In this document: one piece after another, positions 37,955-46,734 of the stretch
Layout of the letters: each line of letters begins with the position of its first letter
Position numbering within the stretch: position 1 is the first letter of the stretch
NCBI RefSeq assembly: GCF_016918855.1
Contig: NZ_JADKYB010000004.1
Location: 477,961-541,960 of the forward strand
Reading direction: 5' to 3'
Origin: Actinacidiphila acididurans
Lineage (GTDB): Bacteria; Actinomycetota; Actinomycetes; Streptomycetales; Streptomycetaceae
Length of the DNA stretch: 64,000 nucleotides
Made by a program: the position numbers and the translations under genes
Notes under the pieces: generated by a model
What the model saw: the letters and a program-made list of their open reading frames with translations, nothing else
Told to the model about the DNA's origin: nothing
Database searches by the model: none

Positions 37955-38085
37955 GTGCTTGGACCCTCCCGTTCGTCCCATGACTGCGCTGTCGGGACAC
38001 GAATCTAAGGCATCAACGGGTTCGTGCCCTGCGCATCTGACAGTCCGGGGGCCGCAGATCCTTGTCCCGTTCCTTGCTCGGTTCC

Positions 38086-38841
38086 TTACGCCGTTCCGTG
38101 TGCCGTTCCGTGTGCCGTTCCCGGTCCGGCTCCTTGCTCGGTGGGCCCGGACCTGCCGCCGCCCAGTTCGCCGGCCCACCGCCGGTAGAGGGTGTGCGGG
38201 ACCGCGGCCGCGTCCAGCACCCGGCCGGCCACGAAGTCCACCAGGTCCTGGACGCCGACCGGGCCGGCGTAGAAGGCCGGTGAGGCGGGCAGCACCACCG
38301 CTCCGGCGTCGTCGAGGGTGACCAGGTGACGCAGCATCGGGCCGCTCAGCGGGGTCTCGCGCACCGCCACCACCAGCGTCCGGCGCTCCTTGAGGGTGAC
38401 GCTCGCCGCGCGCTGCAACAGGTCCTTGGACAGGCCGAGCGCCACCCCGGCCACGCACGCGGTACTGGCCGGCACGATCAGCATGCCCTTGGCGGGGTAC
38501 GACCCGGAGGACGGCCCGGCGGCCAGGTCACCGGCCGGCCAGTGGCGCACGGCGGACAGGTCGTACTCCTGTACGTCGAAGGCGTCCGGGGTGCCGTCGG
38601 CGCCGCGGGCCAGCCAGGTCGCCAGGTCGGTGCGCCAGTGGGCGTCGCGGAAGGGGGCGCCGGTCTCGTCCAGCAGGGTCAGCCGGGCGGCCCGGCTGAT
38701 CACCAGGTCCACGCTCTCCCCGGCGGCCAGCAGCGCCCGCAGCACCGCGGCGGCGTAGGGGGTGCCCGAGGCGCCTGACACGCCGACCACCCAGGGGGCG
38801 CGTCCGCCCTGGTCCGGGGCGGGGCTGCCGTTGCCGTTCAC
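38086..38841 (-). CDS. UbiX-like flavin prenyltransferase
   Basis: This 251-residue flavoprotein contains the UbiX signatures VVGVSGASGTPYAAAVLRAL, PASTACVAGVALGLSKDLLQRAA and LKERRTLVVAVRETPLS. UbiX prenylates FMN to make the cofactor of UbiD decarboxylases. The UbiD-like gene at 46735-48186 is the probable client, placing this in late menaquinone synthesis. The C-terminus ends in short repeats (GTAHGTAHGTA) encoded by a 12-nt tandem unit. GTG 38841 is the start. Confidence 0.9.
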   Translation of the reverse strand: MNGNGSPAPDQGGRAPWVVGVSGASGTPYAAAVLRALLAAGESVDLVISRAARLTLLDETGAPFRDAHWRTDLATWLARGADGTPDAFDVQEYDLSAVRHWPAGDLAAGPSSGSYPAKGMLIVPASTACVAGVALGLSKDLLQRAASVTLKERRTLVVAVRETPLSGPMLRHLVTLDDAGAVVLPASPAFYAGPVGVQDLVDFVAGRVLDAAAVPHTLYRRWAGELGGGRSGPTEQGAGPGTAHGTAHGTA

Positions 38842-38929
38842 GCCCTCGAGACTAACCGGGGTCCGTCCGGGGAACCGACCCGGGTACGCAGGCGTTGACA
38901 TCGTCAGGGGCGTACCACAGGGGGCAGGC

Positions 38930-39643
38930 GTGACCTTCGAACACACCGCGGGACGCGGATCGGGCACGCGCGGCTCGGGCCCGCAGGGTCCGGTCGCACA
39001 CGGTTCGGCCATGCCGGGATCCGCCGCGCCGCGCGGCCGTACGGCAGACGCGCTGCTGGCCCCGCTGCGGCTGGGCAGCCGGGTGCCGGCCGCCGCCGCG
39101 CTGATGGTGTCGTGGGTGGCACTGCTCTGGGTGCTCGAGGCGATCGACGTGATCTCCGGTCACCGGCTGGACAGCCTGGGCATCGAGCCCCGCCGGGCCG
39201 GTGAGCTGATCGACATCATCCCCTCGGCCTTCACCCACTTCGGCTTCGAGCACGTCGCCTCCAACAGCCTGCCGCTGCTGGTGCTGGGCTTCATCGCCGC
39301 GCTGCGCGGCATAGCCCGGTTCCTCGCGGTCGCCTTCACCATCATGGTGATCGGCGGTCTGGGTGTGTGGCTGGTCGCGCCCGCGCACACCAACACCGCC
39401 GGCGCCTCCGGGGTGATTTTCGGCCTGTTCGCCTATCTGCTGGTGCGCGGCTTCGTCGACCGGCGCGCGCTGGACGTCGTGGTGGGCCTGATCGTCGGGC
39501 TGCTCTACGGCTCCATCCTGTGGGGCGCGCTGCCGACCGCGACCGGCGTGTCGTGGCAGGGCCACCTGTTCGGCCTGATCGGCGGGGTCGTCGCGGCTTT
39601 TCTGTTCCGGGAGCGGGTTCCGTACAACCGCGCGGGCGTCTGA
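38930..39643 (+). CDS. Rhomboid family intramembrane serine protease
   Basis: This 237-residue protein has six hydrophobic segments after a 45-residue Gly-rich N-terminus. The catalytic pair is visible: Ser160 in TAGASGVIFG and His212 in SWQGHLFGLIGG. The loop motif FTHFGFEHVASNSL is also present. The substrate is unknown. GTG 38930 has a GGGGCAGG site upstream; an ATG at 39011 is an alternative. Confidence 0.88.
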   Translation: MTFEHTAGRGSGTRGSGPQGPVAHGSAMPGSAAPRGRTADALLAPLRLGSRVPAAAALMVSWVALLWVLEAIDVISGHRLDSLGIEPRRAGELIDIIPSAFTHFGFEHVASNSLPLLVLGFIAALRGIARFLAVAFTIMVIGGLGVWLVAPAHTNTAGASGVIFGLFAYLLVRGFVDRRALDVVVGLIVGLLYGSILWGALPTATGVSWQGHLFGLIGGVVAAFLFRERVPYNRAGV

Positions 39644-39796
39644 CGCGTCGGTACATAGGTAAGAACCGTCAGAACGAAGAGAACTGGGCCCTTCGCGGCA
39701 TGCGGGGGTTCATGTGCACGCAAGGGGGGGCGTCCCGCGCCAGTCGCGGGACCACGGGGGGGAACTGGCGCGAGGGGGCGCCGCGGAAACCCCAAT

Positions 39797-40999
39797 GTGG
39801 ACACAGCGTACGTACAGCTACGCTCTGTTCCGCATCACCGTTTCATCGCAGCGTCCAAGGAGTTCGTCATCGTCACCAAACGCACGGGCCTCGCCGCCGC
39901 GGGGGTGGTGGCTCTCATAGCCGCCGGCTCCGCCGCCTGCGGGACGGCCCAGGCCACACCCCAGGCCAAGGTCCAGAGCGCCTTCACCAAGCTCGGCGAC
40001 CAGAAAGCGGTCACCCTCGGGCTGTCCTTCGACGCGACCGCGGACCAGATCTACGCAGTGATGCAGGGGGACGACTTCACCCGGCAGGACGCCGAGTTGC
40101 TGTCCAAGCTGCGCGCGACCCTGTCGGTGAGCACCCAGAAGCAGATCGGCCTGCTCACCTCCGGCAGCAACGCCACCGACGCCACCAAGGACGGCGCGGC
40201 CGGCTTCACGCTGAGCGCCGACAAGTCCGGCAACAGCAACCTCATCGACCTGCGGGCGGTGAACCAGAAGCTCTACCTGCGGGCCGACATCAAGGGCCTG
40301 GAGAAGCTCGACACCTCCCCCAACGCGTCCTCGGACCTGCGGGAGTTCAACCAGTTCCTGAACCAGGCGGACCAGCTCCCGTCGTCCCTGAACGCGGTCA
40401 AGGCCGGGCTCAAGGGCCAGTGGGTGGAGATCGACCCCAAGGCCTGGCTGGACTTCGGCAAGTCCATGGCGAAGCAGATGGGCGGCTCCGGCTCCTCGTC
40501 CTCCCCGTTCGACGCCCTGACCGGCCCGAAGATCGACCCGAAGACCGAGGCGAAGCTCTTCGACGCGATCAAGCAGGCGTTCGTGCACAACGCCACCTTC
40601 AAGGACCTCGGCAACAGCAACGGCGCCGACCACGTCCAGGTGACCGTGCCGGCCCGCCAGCTCGCCAAGGAACTGTCCACCTCGCTGCCGCCGATCCTGA
40701 AGCAGTTCCCGGGCGTCAAGGCGTCCGACCTCAAGGGCCTGAGCGACACCAGTGGCGTGCCCAACCGCACGATCTCCTTCGACGTGGCGCTCAAGGGCAA
40801 GGACATCTCGGCGCTCACCGTCGACCTGGCCCAGTTCGACGACAAGGCCACCGGCAACAAGCTGCCGCTGACCCTGACCATCGACCACAACACGGACGCG
40901 CTCACCGCGCCGTCCGACGCCCAGCAGCTCAACCCGCAGGACCTGGTCGGCCTCTTCATGGCGAACGCGAACCCGTCGGGCTCGTCGTTCTCCTCCTGA
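39797..40999 (+). CDS. Putative lipoprotein with LppX-like character
   Basis: The predicted 400-residue protein starts at ATG 39797, but the real N-terminus is probably 24 codons later. There AAGGAG precedes an ATC codon at 39869 in good spacing, and the product would begin VTKRTGLAAAGVVALIAAGS, a classical lipoprotein signal with lipobox SAAC. The mature part alternates strand-like and helical segments (KLYLRADIKGLEKLD, QWVEIDPKAWLDFG). It lacks enzymatic motifs. A role in binding lipids or sensing envelope state is only speculative. A strong terminator follows. Confidence 0.8.
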   Translation: MDTAYVQLRSVPHHRFIAASKEFVIVTKRTGLAAAGVVALIAAGSAACGTAQATPQAKVQSAFTKLGDQKAVTLGLSFDATADQIYAVMQGDDFTRQDAELLSKLRATLSVSTQKQIGLLTSGSNATDATKDGAAGFTLSADKSGNSNLIDLRAVNQKLYLRADIKGLEKLDTSPNASSDLREFNQFLNQADQLPSSLNAVKAGLKGQWVEIDPKAWLDFGKSMAKQMGGSGSSSSPFDALTGPKIDPKTEAKLFDAIKQAFVHNATFKDLGNSNGADHVQVTVPARQLAKELSTSLPPILKQFPGVKASDLKGLSDTSGVPNRTISFDVALKGKDISALTVDLAQFDDKATGNKLPLTLTIDHNTDALTAPSDAQQLNPQDLVGLFMANANPSGSSFSS

Positions 41000-41043
41000 C
41001 CTGCCACGTCCTTACGGGGTCGGCCAGGCCTCGTTGGACCACT

Positions 41044-41084
41044 CGAAGGGCCCCGGCGCCGCAGCCGGGGCCCTTCGGCTTTTC
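41044..41084 (+). terminator. Intrinsic terminator after the lipoprotein gene
   Basis: A 14-bp perfect stem CGAAGGGCCCCGGC / GCCGGGGCCCTTCG with a 6-nt loop (41044-41077) is followed by GCTTTTC. Confidence 0.9.
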
Positions 41085-41159
41085 GGCGACATCGGGCCCG
41101 GGAATCAGGCCCGGGGATCAGGCCCGGGAATCGGGTCGGAAAAAAATCTTGGCCGGCGA

Positions 41160-41186
41160 TGTCGAGAACGCGCGGCCCGCTCCGTC
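41160..41186 (+). promoter_or_regulatory. Candidate ECF42-dependent promoter
   Basis: TGTCGA (41160-41165) and CGTC (41183-41186) are separated by 17 bp and lie 53 bp before the DGPF gene. As I recall, ECF42 sigma factors recognise TGTCGA at -35 and CG(A/T)C at -10, and they control their linked DGPF genes. Confidence 0.65.
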
Positions 41187-41238
41187 CCCGGGGTGAACGT
41201 GACCACAATGGGTCGCACCAGCACCGAGGAGAACCACC

Positions 41239-41646
41239 ATGGCGAAGTACCTGCTGCTGAAGCACTACCGCGGCGCTCCGGCACCGGTCAACGACGTGCC
41301 CATGGACCAGTGGACGCCGGAGGAGATCTCCGCGCACATGCAGTACATGCGCGACTTCGCGACCCGGCTGGAGAAGACGGGCGAGTTCGTCGACGGCCAG
41401 GCGGTCGCCCCCGAGGGGACGTGGGTGCGGTACGACGGCGAGGGGCGGCCGCCGGTCACCGACGGCCCGTTCGCCGAGACCAAGGACCTCATCGCCGGCT
41501 GGATGGTGATCGACGTCGACAGCTACGAGCGGGCCGTCGAGCTGGCCGGGGACCTGTCGGCCGCCCCCGGGGCGGGCGGGAAGCCGATCCACGAGTGGCT
41601 GGAGCTGCGCCCGTTCCTGGCCGGACCTCCGCCCCTCGCGGAGTGA
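41239..41646 (+). CDS. DGPF/YCII-domain protein
   Basis: This 135-residue YciI-like protein contains the motif DGPFAETKDLIAGW, after which the DGPF family is named. Such small proteins are regularly co-encoded with ECF42 sigma factors. Their biochemical role is unclear. The stop overlaps or abuts the sigma-factor start, indicating one operon. The promoter upstream fits control by the linked sigma factor. Confidence 0.9.
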   Translation: MAKYLLLKHYRGAPAPVNDVPMDQWTPEEISAHMQYMRDFATRLEKTGEFVDGQAVAPEGTWVRYDGEGRPPVTDGPFAETKDLIAGWMVIDVDSYERAVELAGDLSAAPGAGGKPIHEWLELRPFLAGPPPLAE

Positions 41647-41654
41647 CGTCTTTG

Positions 41655-42800
41655 ATGGACGAGGCCCTGCTGCGGAGCCTCACCCCGAGCGTGCTCGGAA
41701 TCCTCGTCCGCCGCGGAGCGGATTTCGCGGCGGCCGAGGACGCCGTGCAGGACGCGCTGGTCGAGGCGGTCCGGGTCTGGCCGGAGGACCGGCCGCGCGA
41801 CCCCAAGGGCTGGCTGGTCACCGTGGCCTGGCGCCGCTTCCTCGACGCGACCCGGGCGGACGCCGCCCGCCGCCGCCGGGAGGACCGCGTCGACGAGGAG
41901 CCGCCGCCCGGGCCCGCGTCCTGCCTGGACGACACGCTCCAGCTGTACTTCCTGTGCGCCCACCCGTCGCTGACGCCGTCGTCCGCGGTCGCGCTCACCC
42001 TGCGCGCCGTCGGCGGCCTCACCACCCGCCAGATCGCCCAGGCCTACCTGGTGCCCGAGGCGACCATGGCGCAACGGATCAGCCGCGCCAAGCGCACCGT
42101 CTCGGGCGTACGGCTGGACCGGCCCGGCGACGTCGCCACCGTGCTGCGCGTCCTCTACCTGGTCTTCAACGAGGGCTACTCCGGCGACGTCGACCTCGCC
42201 GCGGAGGCCATCCGGCTCACCCGGCAGCTCGCGGCCGCGATCGACCACCCCGAGGTGGCGGGCCTGCTCGCCCTCATGCTGCTCCACCACGCCCGGCGCG
42301 CCGCCCGGACCGCGCCCGACGGCAGCCTCGTACCGCTCGCCGAACAGGACCGCGGCCGCTGGGACACCTCATCGATCGCCGAGGGCATCGCAATCCTCCA
42401 GGCGGCCCTCGCCCGCGACCGGCTGGGCGAATTCCAGGCCCAGGCCGCCATCGCGGCCCTCCACGCCGACGCGCCCACCGCCGAGGAGACCGACTGGGTC
42501 CAGATCGTCGAGTGGTACGACGAGCTCACCCGCCTGACCGACAGCCCGGTCGTCCTCCTCAACCGCGCCGTCGCCGTCGGCGAGGCCGACGGCCCCCGCG
42601 CCGGCCTGGCCGCCCTCGCCCCTCTCGACCCCGCCCTCCCCCGCCACACCGCGGTCGCCGCCTACCTCCACGAACGCGACGGCGACCTCCCCACGGCCGC
42701 CCGCCTCTACGCCGAAGCCGCCCGCAAAGCCCCCAACCTCGCCGAACGCGACTACCTGACCCGCCAGGCCGCCCGCCTCAACACGAGCCTCCGCCCGTGA
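41655..42800 (+). CDS. ECF42-group RNA polymerase sigma factor with C-terminal extension
   Basis: This 381-residue protein has sigma region 2 at about 10-65 (AAAEDAVQDALVEAVRVWP) and region 4 at about 105-155 (GLTTRQIAQAYLVPEATMAQ). A 200-residue helical, TPR-like extension follows that is characteristic of ECF42. No anti-sigma factor gene adjoins. In this group the extension is thought to control activity. ATG 41655 is used, but GTG 41643, which overlaps the upstream stop as GTGA, would support translational coupling. Confidence 0.9.
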   Translation: MDEALLRSLTPSVLGILVRRGADFAAAEDAVQDALVEAVRVWPEDRPRDPKGWLVTVAWRRFLDATRADAARRRREDRVDEEPPPGPASCLDDTLQLYFLCAHPSLTPSSAVALTLRAVGGLTTRQIAQAYLVPEATMAQRISRAKRTVSGVRLDRPGDVATVLRVLYLVFNEGYSGDVDLAAEAIRLTRQLAAAIDHPEVAGLLALMLLHHARRAARTAPDGSLVPLAEQDRGRWDTSSIAEGIAILQAALARDRLGEFQAQAAIAALHADAPTAEETDWVQIVEWYDELTRLTDSPVVLLNRAVAVGEADGPRAGLAALAPLDPALPRHTAVAAYLHERDGDLPTAARLYAEAARKAPNLAERDYLTRQAARLNTSLRP

Positions 42801-42861
42801 CCGGTTCAGGGGCCGTGCGGACCTCAATGACGCTGTCCGAACAGAGCAGTAGCGTTCGGCT

Positions 42862-43986
42862 GTGCGTACTGACGACTTCGTGGACGGGCGGCTCGTAAAC
42901 GACTTCACCGCGGCCTGGCGTCGCGTGGAGGACTGGCTGCGGTCCCACGCGCCGGAGGACTTCGCCGCGCTGCGAGGCCCCGCCACCGGGCAGGACATCG
43001 CCGCCGTCACCGAAGCGTTCTCCCTGCACCCCTTCCTGGTCGCGCTGCTGTCCGCGCACGACGGCATCGAGTGGTCGTCCGGCGCCCAACTGCTGCCAAG
43101 GTTCGGGCTGCTGCCCGCCTCCCGGATGGCCGGGTGGAAGGCCGCCGGCGCGGGGCCGGAAGCCGAGTGGTGGGTGCCGTTCGCCGCCACCTCGACCGGC
43201 GAGTATCTGGTGGTCGACCACCGTGAAGGACCGGGCTACGGCGCGGTGTTGCGCTTCGACCCGGAATCCGGCCACGGGGGCGAGAGCTGCTGGCCCGATC
43301 TCCTGTCCCTGGTCGCGGAACTCGCGGACGCACTGGAATCCGGCGAGCCGCTGCGGATACCCGGACTGGCCGCCCGCCGCCCACGCGCCGGGCGGCAGGT
43401 GGAGTGGGACCTCGTACCGTCCCCGGAGATCCCCGGCGTCTGGCTGCGCGAGGTGTGGGGCCACGCCGAGAAGCGGCTCCTGCGCACCGCGCCCGCCGCC
43501 CACGCCGCCCTGCGCCCACCCGCCCGGCCGCAGGACGTCCGCGCGGCCGCGATCCCGCACTCCTTCCACGCCCACCTGATCGCCTTCCTCCTGCTGCACG
43601 ACGGAGCGGACGAGCCGGACGGCTTCCACGTCTTCCCGGGCGGCTACCGCCCCTACAGCTGCGCCGAGTTGACCGCCGCGCAGGCCCGGGTGAAGGCCGC
43701 GCAGCCCGACGAGAGCATCCAGGTACGAACGCTTTCCGCGACGAAGACAGCCGGCGCAGGTGGAAGTGCGCCCGCCCACGCCGAGGCGCCCCCGTCCCCT
43801 GCGAGCGCCCCTCCCGCCCCCGCCTCCTGGCTCCCCTTCGCGGTCTCGCCACAGGGCGCCGAGCTCCTCCTGTGCCAGGAGCAGGGCGACCTGTACGGCG
43901 CCGTCCTCTCCTGGGACCCGGTCACGCAGGACTATCGGGTGGTTCACCCCGACCTGGCCGCCCTGTGCGAGCGCGTGGCCAGGTAG
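42862..43986 (+). CDS. Protein with two SMI1/KNR4 (SUKH)-like domains
   Basis: This 374-residue protein contains two similar halves. Each has a helix followed by LLSAHDG or LLLHDGADEPDG and then a strand block, GYGAVLRFDPE in the first and LYGAVLSWDPVTQDYR in the second. SMI1/KNR4 (SUKH) proteins often act as immunity proteins to toxins, but many in Streptomyces are stand-alone. No toxin gene is seen nearby. GTG 42862 has no clear ribosome-binding site, so a leaderless mRNA is possible. Confidence 0.75.
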   Translation: MRTDDFVDGRLVNDFTAAWRRVEDWLRSHAPEDFAALRGPATGQDIAAVTEAFSLHPFLVALLSAHDGIEWSSGAQLLPRFGLLPASRMAGWKAAGAGPEAEWWVPFAATSTGEYLVVDHREGPGYGAVLRFDPESGHGGESCWPDLLSLVAELADALESGEPLRIPGLAARRPRAGRQVEWDLVPSPEIPGVWLREVWGHAEKRLLRTAPAAHAALRPPARPQDVRAAAIPHSFHAHLIAFLLLHDGADEPDGFHVFPGGYRPYSCAELTAAQARVKAAQPDESIQVRTLSATKTAGAGGSAPAHAEAPPSPASAPPAPASWLPFAVSPQGAELLLCQEQGDLYGAVLSWDPVTQDYRVVHPDLAALCERVAR

Positions 43987-43996
43987 GGACGTGCGG

Positions 43997-44215
43997 TCAG
44001 ATGACGGGAATCTGCCCTGCCTTCACCTCGGTGAGGAAGGCGCTCCAGCTCGCGGCCGGGAAAAGCAGAGCAGGACCCTCGGGGTCCTTCGAGTCACGGA
44101 CGGGAACCACGCCCGGCACGCCGGAGGCCACCTCTACGCAGTCACCCCCGTTTGCATTGCTGTACGAGGACTTACGCCACTGGGCACCGCTGAGGTCCGG
44201 TCGGGGGGCAGGCAT
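43997..44215 (-). CDS. DUF397 domain protein
   Basis: This 72-residue protein has the family signature WRKSSYSNANGGDCVEVA and a terminal VRDSKDPEGPALLFPAASWSAFL block. It is usually paired with a helix-turn-helix DUF5753 regulator and thought to act as its partner or antagonist. Here it overlaps that gene by 82 bp. The ATG at 44215 has GGAGG about 10 nt upstream. Confidence 0.92.
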   Translation of the reverse strand: MPAPRPDLSGAQWRKSSYSNANGGDCVEVASGVPGVVPVRDSKDPEGPALLFPAASWSAFLTEVKAGQIPVI

Positions 44216-45030
44216 GACGTGTGCTCCTCCAGAGCAGTTCGCAGGACATTCAGGGACTCGCCGGGCGGAAGGGCAAGATCACGCAGGCGATCGTAGGACA
44301 ACCGGAGTTGCCCTACTTCTTCCGCCTCTTCGACGAGCTGACCGCTGAAACTGCTCTCAACGTAGGCCATGGTTCTGCCGCTGGGAAGCCACAGCAAAGT
44401 GAGCGATCCGCCGAGCAGATTGTGCAGGCCGACGCGGAACGGAACCACGTGCAGGGAGATATTGGGCCGGGCTGCGGCATCGATCAGGTGCTCGAGCTGC
44501 TCCGTCCAGATGTCGGGGTCAAGTGTCGGCCGCCGGATCACCGATTCGTCCAGCAGCACCCGGTAGTCGAGTGGTCTGGGCCCGGTCAGCCGCTCCTGGC
44601 GGCTCAGCCGCAAAGACAGTTGCTCGGCGAGCAGTTCCTCGGTTGCCGGCCGATCCGTACGTAGCTGTGTCTCGGCGTATCCCGGCGTCTGGAGCAGACC
44701 GGGCACCACACTGACGCTGAACTGCTGAATGCTGCCCGCCTCGGCCTCCAGGTCCAGGAAGCCCTGGTACCGGTTGGCCTGGACTTCCCGTTTCGCCAAC
44801 CTCCACAAGTCCTTGAGCAGGTCCCCCGTGCCGTAGACCCGATCGAGTGCCCCCGCCGCGTCGACCGAGCCCAGGCGGTCGCCCTTCTCCAGGCGCTGAA
44901 GGTAGGAGGCGTCGTACCTCGTGCGGTCGGAGAGCTCGGCGAGGGTCCAGCCGGACAGCTCGCGCTGGCGGGTGACTTCGGCGTGGAAGACCGCCCGGGC
45001 CGAGAGTTCGTCGCTGCCTTTGCCGATCAT
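44134..45030 (-). CDS. Helix-turn-helix regulator with DUF5753 domain
   Basis: This 298-residue protein has an N-terminal Xre-type helix-turn-helix (WTLAELSDRTRYDASYLQRLE) at about 30-60 and a C-terminal DUF5753 effector domain. The last 27 residues (from SCLPPD onward) look foreign to the family. They result from readthrough into the start region of the DUF397 gene: the codon TGC lies where a TGA stop would give the usual four-base overlap. Such pairs regulate differentiation or antibiotic genes in Streptomyces. The specific target is unknown. Confidence 0.9.
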   Translation of the reverse strand: MIGKGSDELSARAVFHAEVTRQRELSGWTLAELSDRTRYDASYLQRLEKGDRLGSVDAAGALDRVYGTGDLLKDLWRLAKREVQANRYQGFLDLEAEAGSIQQFSVSVVPGLLQTPGYAETQLRTDRPATEELLAEQLSLRLSRQERLTGPRPLDYRVLLDESVIRRPTLDPDIWTEQLEHLIDAAARPNISLHVVPFRVGLHNLLGGSLTLLWLPSGRTMAYVESSFSGQLVEEAEEVGQLRLSYDRLRDLALPPGESLNVLRTALEEHTSCLPPDRTSAVPSGVSPRTAMQTGVTA

Positions 45031-45249
45031 CCGCACCTCGCCTTGGGTCTTGCCCGATGGGCAGTCAAGATCCGGTCGTCCCGCCGGAATCGGGTGGCCG
45101 GCCTGCACATCCGGGCCTGCGTACTAGCTCACGGACTGCGCGCTAGTGCCTGCCACCACCGGCAACGACCACTCTCTGTTCATCGTAGTTCGCACCCTTC
45201 ACGCTTATCCACGGAACGTCAGGATCCGCTCACGGAACGAGTACCCCTC

Positions 45250-45708
45250 ATGAACCCTCCGCCCGTCCTCGCGACCACCGATACGTTGCCGCCCGGCGGC
45301 TGGGTACCGCCGCAGATGCTGCTGCCGGTCCAGGCGCGCAGCGTCGCCACCGCGCGGCGCGAACTGCGCCGCACGCTGGACCGCTGGGGCATGCCGGAGC
45401 TGACTTTCGACGCGACTGTGGTGGTCTCGGAGCTGACGACGAATGCCGTCCGCCACCTGGGGGCCCTCGGGCCGGTCCAAGACCGCCGCATCGGGCTGAC
45501 GTTCCGGCGGCTGCCGGGCGGTGTGCTCGTCGAGGTCCACGATTCCAGCGACGTGCGCCCGCTCCTGCCCGAGCGCACCCCGGACGGCCTTCCCGAGACC
45601 GGCCGGGGGCTGCGCATCGTCGCCGACCTCACCGCAGGGGACTGGGGTGTCTGGCCGCGGCCCGCCGGACCCGGCAAGGTCGTGTGGGGTGCCGTACGGC
45701 GGGTCTGA
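45250..45708 (+). CDS. Anti-sigma-factor-like HATPase
   Basis: This 152-residue protein has a histidine-kinase-type ATP-binding fold: the N box VVVSELTTNAVRHLGALG at about 55-72, then the G-box region TPDGLPETGRGLRIVADLT. There is no kinase phospho-acceptor domain, which is typical of the RsbW-like regulators common in Streptomyces. It lies beside the HTH/DUF397 pair, as such genes often do. ATG 45250 follows a weak GGAACGAG site. Confidence 0.82.
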   Translation: MNPPPVLATTDTLPPGGWVPPQMLLPVQARSVATARRELRRTLDRWGMPELTFDATVVVSELTTNAVRHLGALGPVQDRRIGLTFRRLPGGVLVEVHDSSDVRPLLPERTPDGLPETGRGLRIVADLTAGDWGVWPRPAGPGKVVWGAVRRV

Positions 45709-45734
45709 GAAGCGGACGGGCCGAGGAAAAAGGC

Positions 45735-46658
45735 TCAGGCACCCAGGCCGCGGGCGATCAGGTCGCAGAGGGCGAAGACGAAGAGGGTGATGCCGATGAC
45801 GCCGTTGACCGTGAAGAAGGCGCGGTTGAGGCGGGAGAGGTCGTGCGGCTTGACGATGGAGTGTTCGTAGAGGAAGGCGCAGGCCACGATGGTCAGGCCG
45901 ATCCACCAGAAGGGGCCGGCGTGGGTGGCGGCGCCGTACCAGAACAGCAACCCTGTGGTGACGAGGTGGCTGCCGCGGGCGCCGTAGAGGGCGGCGGGGA
46001 TGCCGAAGCGGGCGGGGACGGACTTGACGCCGTGGGCTCGGTCGGCGGCCACGTCCTGGCAGCCGAAGATGAGGTCGAACCCGCCGATCCAGATGCCGAC
46101 CGCGAGGCCGAGGACGACCGCGTCCCAGGACCAGGTCCCGGTGACCGCCAGCCACGCGCCGATCGGGCCCATCGCCTGGGCCAGGCCGAGGATCGCGTGC
46201 GGGAAGTTCGTGAAGCGCTTGCCGTACGGATAGACGACCATCGGCACGACCGCGATCGGCGCGAGCGCCAGGCACAGCGGGTTGAGCAGGGCCGCGGCCC
46301 CCAGGAACACCACGAGCGCGATCAGCGCCCCGGTCCAGGCGGTCCGCACGGACAGCGCCCCGGTGACCAGTTCACGCCCGGCGGTCCGCGGATTGCGCGC
46401 GTCGATCTCCCGGTCGATGATCCGGTTGCAGGCCATCGCGAAGGTGCGCAGGCCCACCATCGCCACGGTCACCAGCAGCAGTACGCCCCAGTGCACCTCG
46501 CCGTTGTCCCGGAACATCGCGGTGAGCGCCGCGATGTACGCGAAGGGCAGCGCGAAGACCGAGTGCTCGATCATGACGAGCCGCAGGAAGGCGCGGAGCT
46601 TCCCGTCCGGCCTCGGCGCCGGCCGGAACAGGTCCGGGGTCGCGGATTCGGCGCTCAC
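45735..46658 (-). CDS. mqnP: UbiA-family prenyltransferase of menaquinone synthesis
   Basis: This 307-residue membrane prenyltransferase has both Asp-rich motifs: NRIIDREIDARNPRTAGREL and DVAADRAHGVKSVPARFG. About eight hydrophobic helices are visible. In the futalosine pathway MqnP attaches the polyprenyl chain to the naphthoate ring. It is next to the UbiD-like gene. The GTG at 46658 is the start. Confidence 0.92.
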   Translation of the reverse strand: MSAESATPDLFRPAPRPDGKLRAFLRLVMIEHSVFALPFAYIAALTAMFRDNGEVHWGVLLLVTVAMVGLRTFAMACNRIIDREIDARNPRTAGRELVTGALSVRTAWTGALIALVVFLGAAALLNPLCLALAPIAVVPMVVYPYGKRFTNFPHAILGLAQAMGPIGAWLAVTGTWSWDAVVLGLAVGIWIGGFDLIFGCQDVAADRAHGVKSVPARFGIPAALYGARGSHLVTTGLLFWYGAATHAGPFWWIGLTIVACAFLYEHSIVKPHDLSRLNRAFFTVNGVIGITLFVFALCDLIARGLGA

Positions 46659-46734
46659 CGGGCGTACCCCGGTTCACCTCCGCGACGGCGGAGCGCACCC
46701 CCGACCCGACGGGACTCCAGCATGGTCATCGGCC

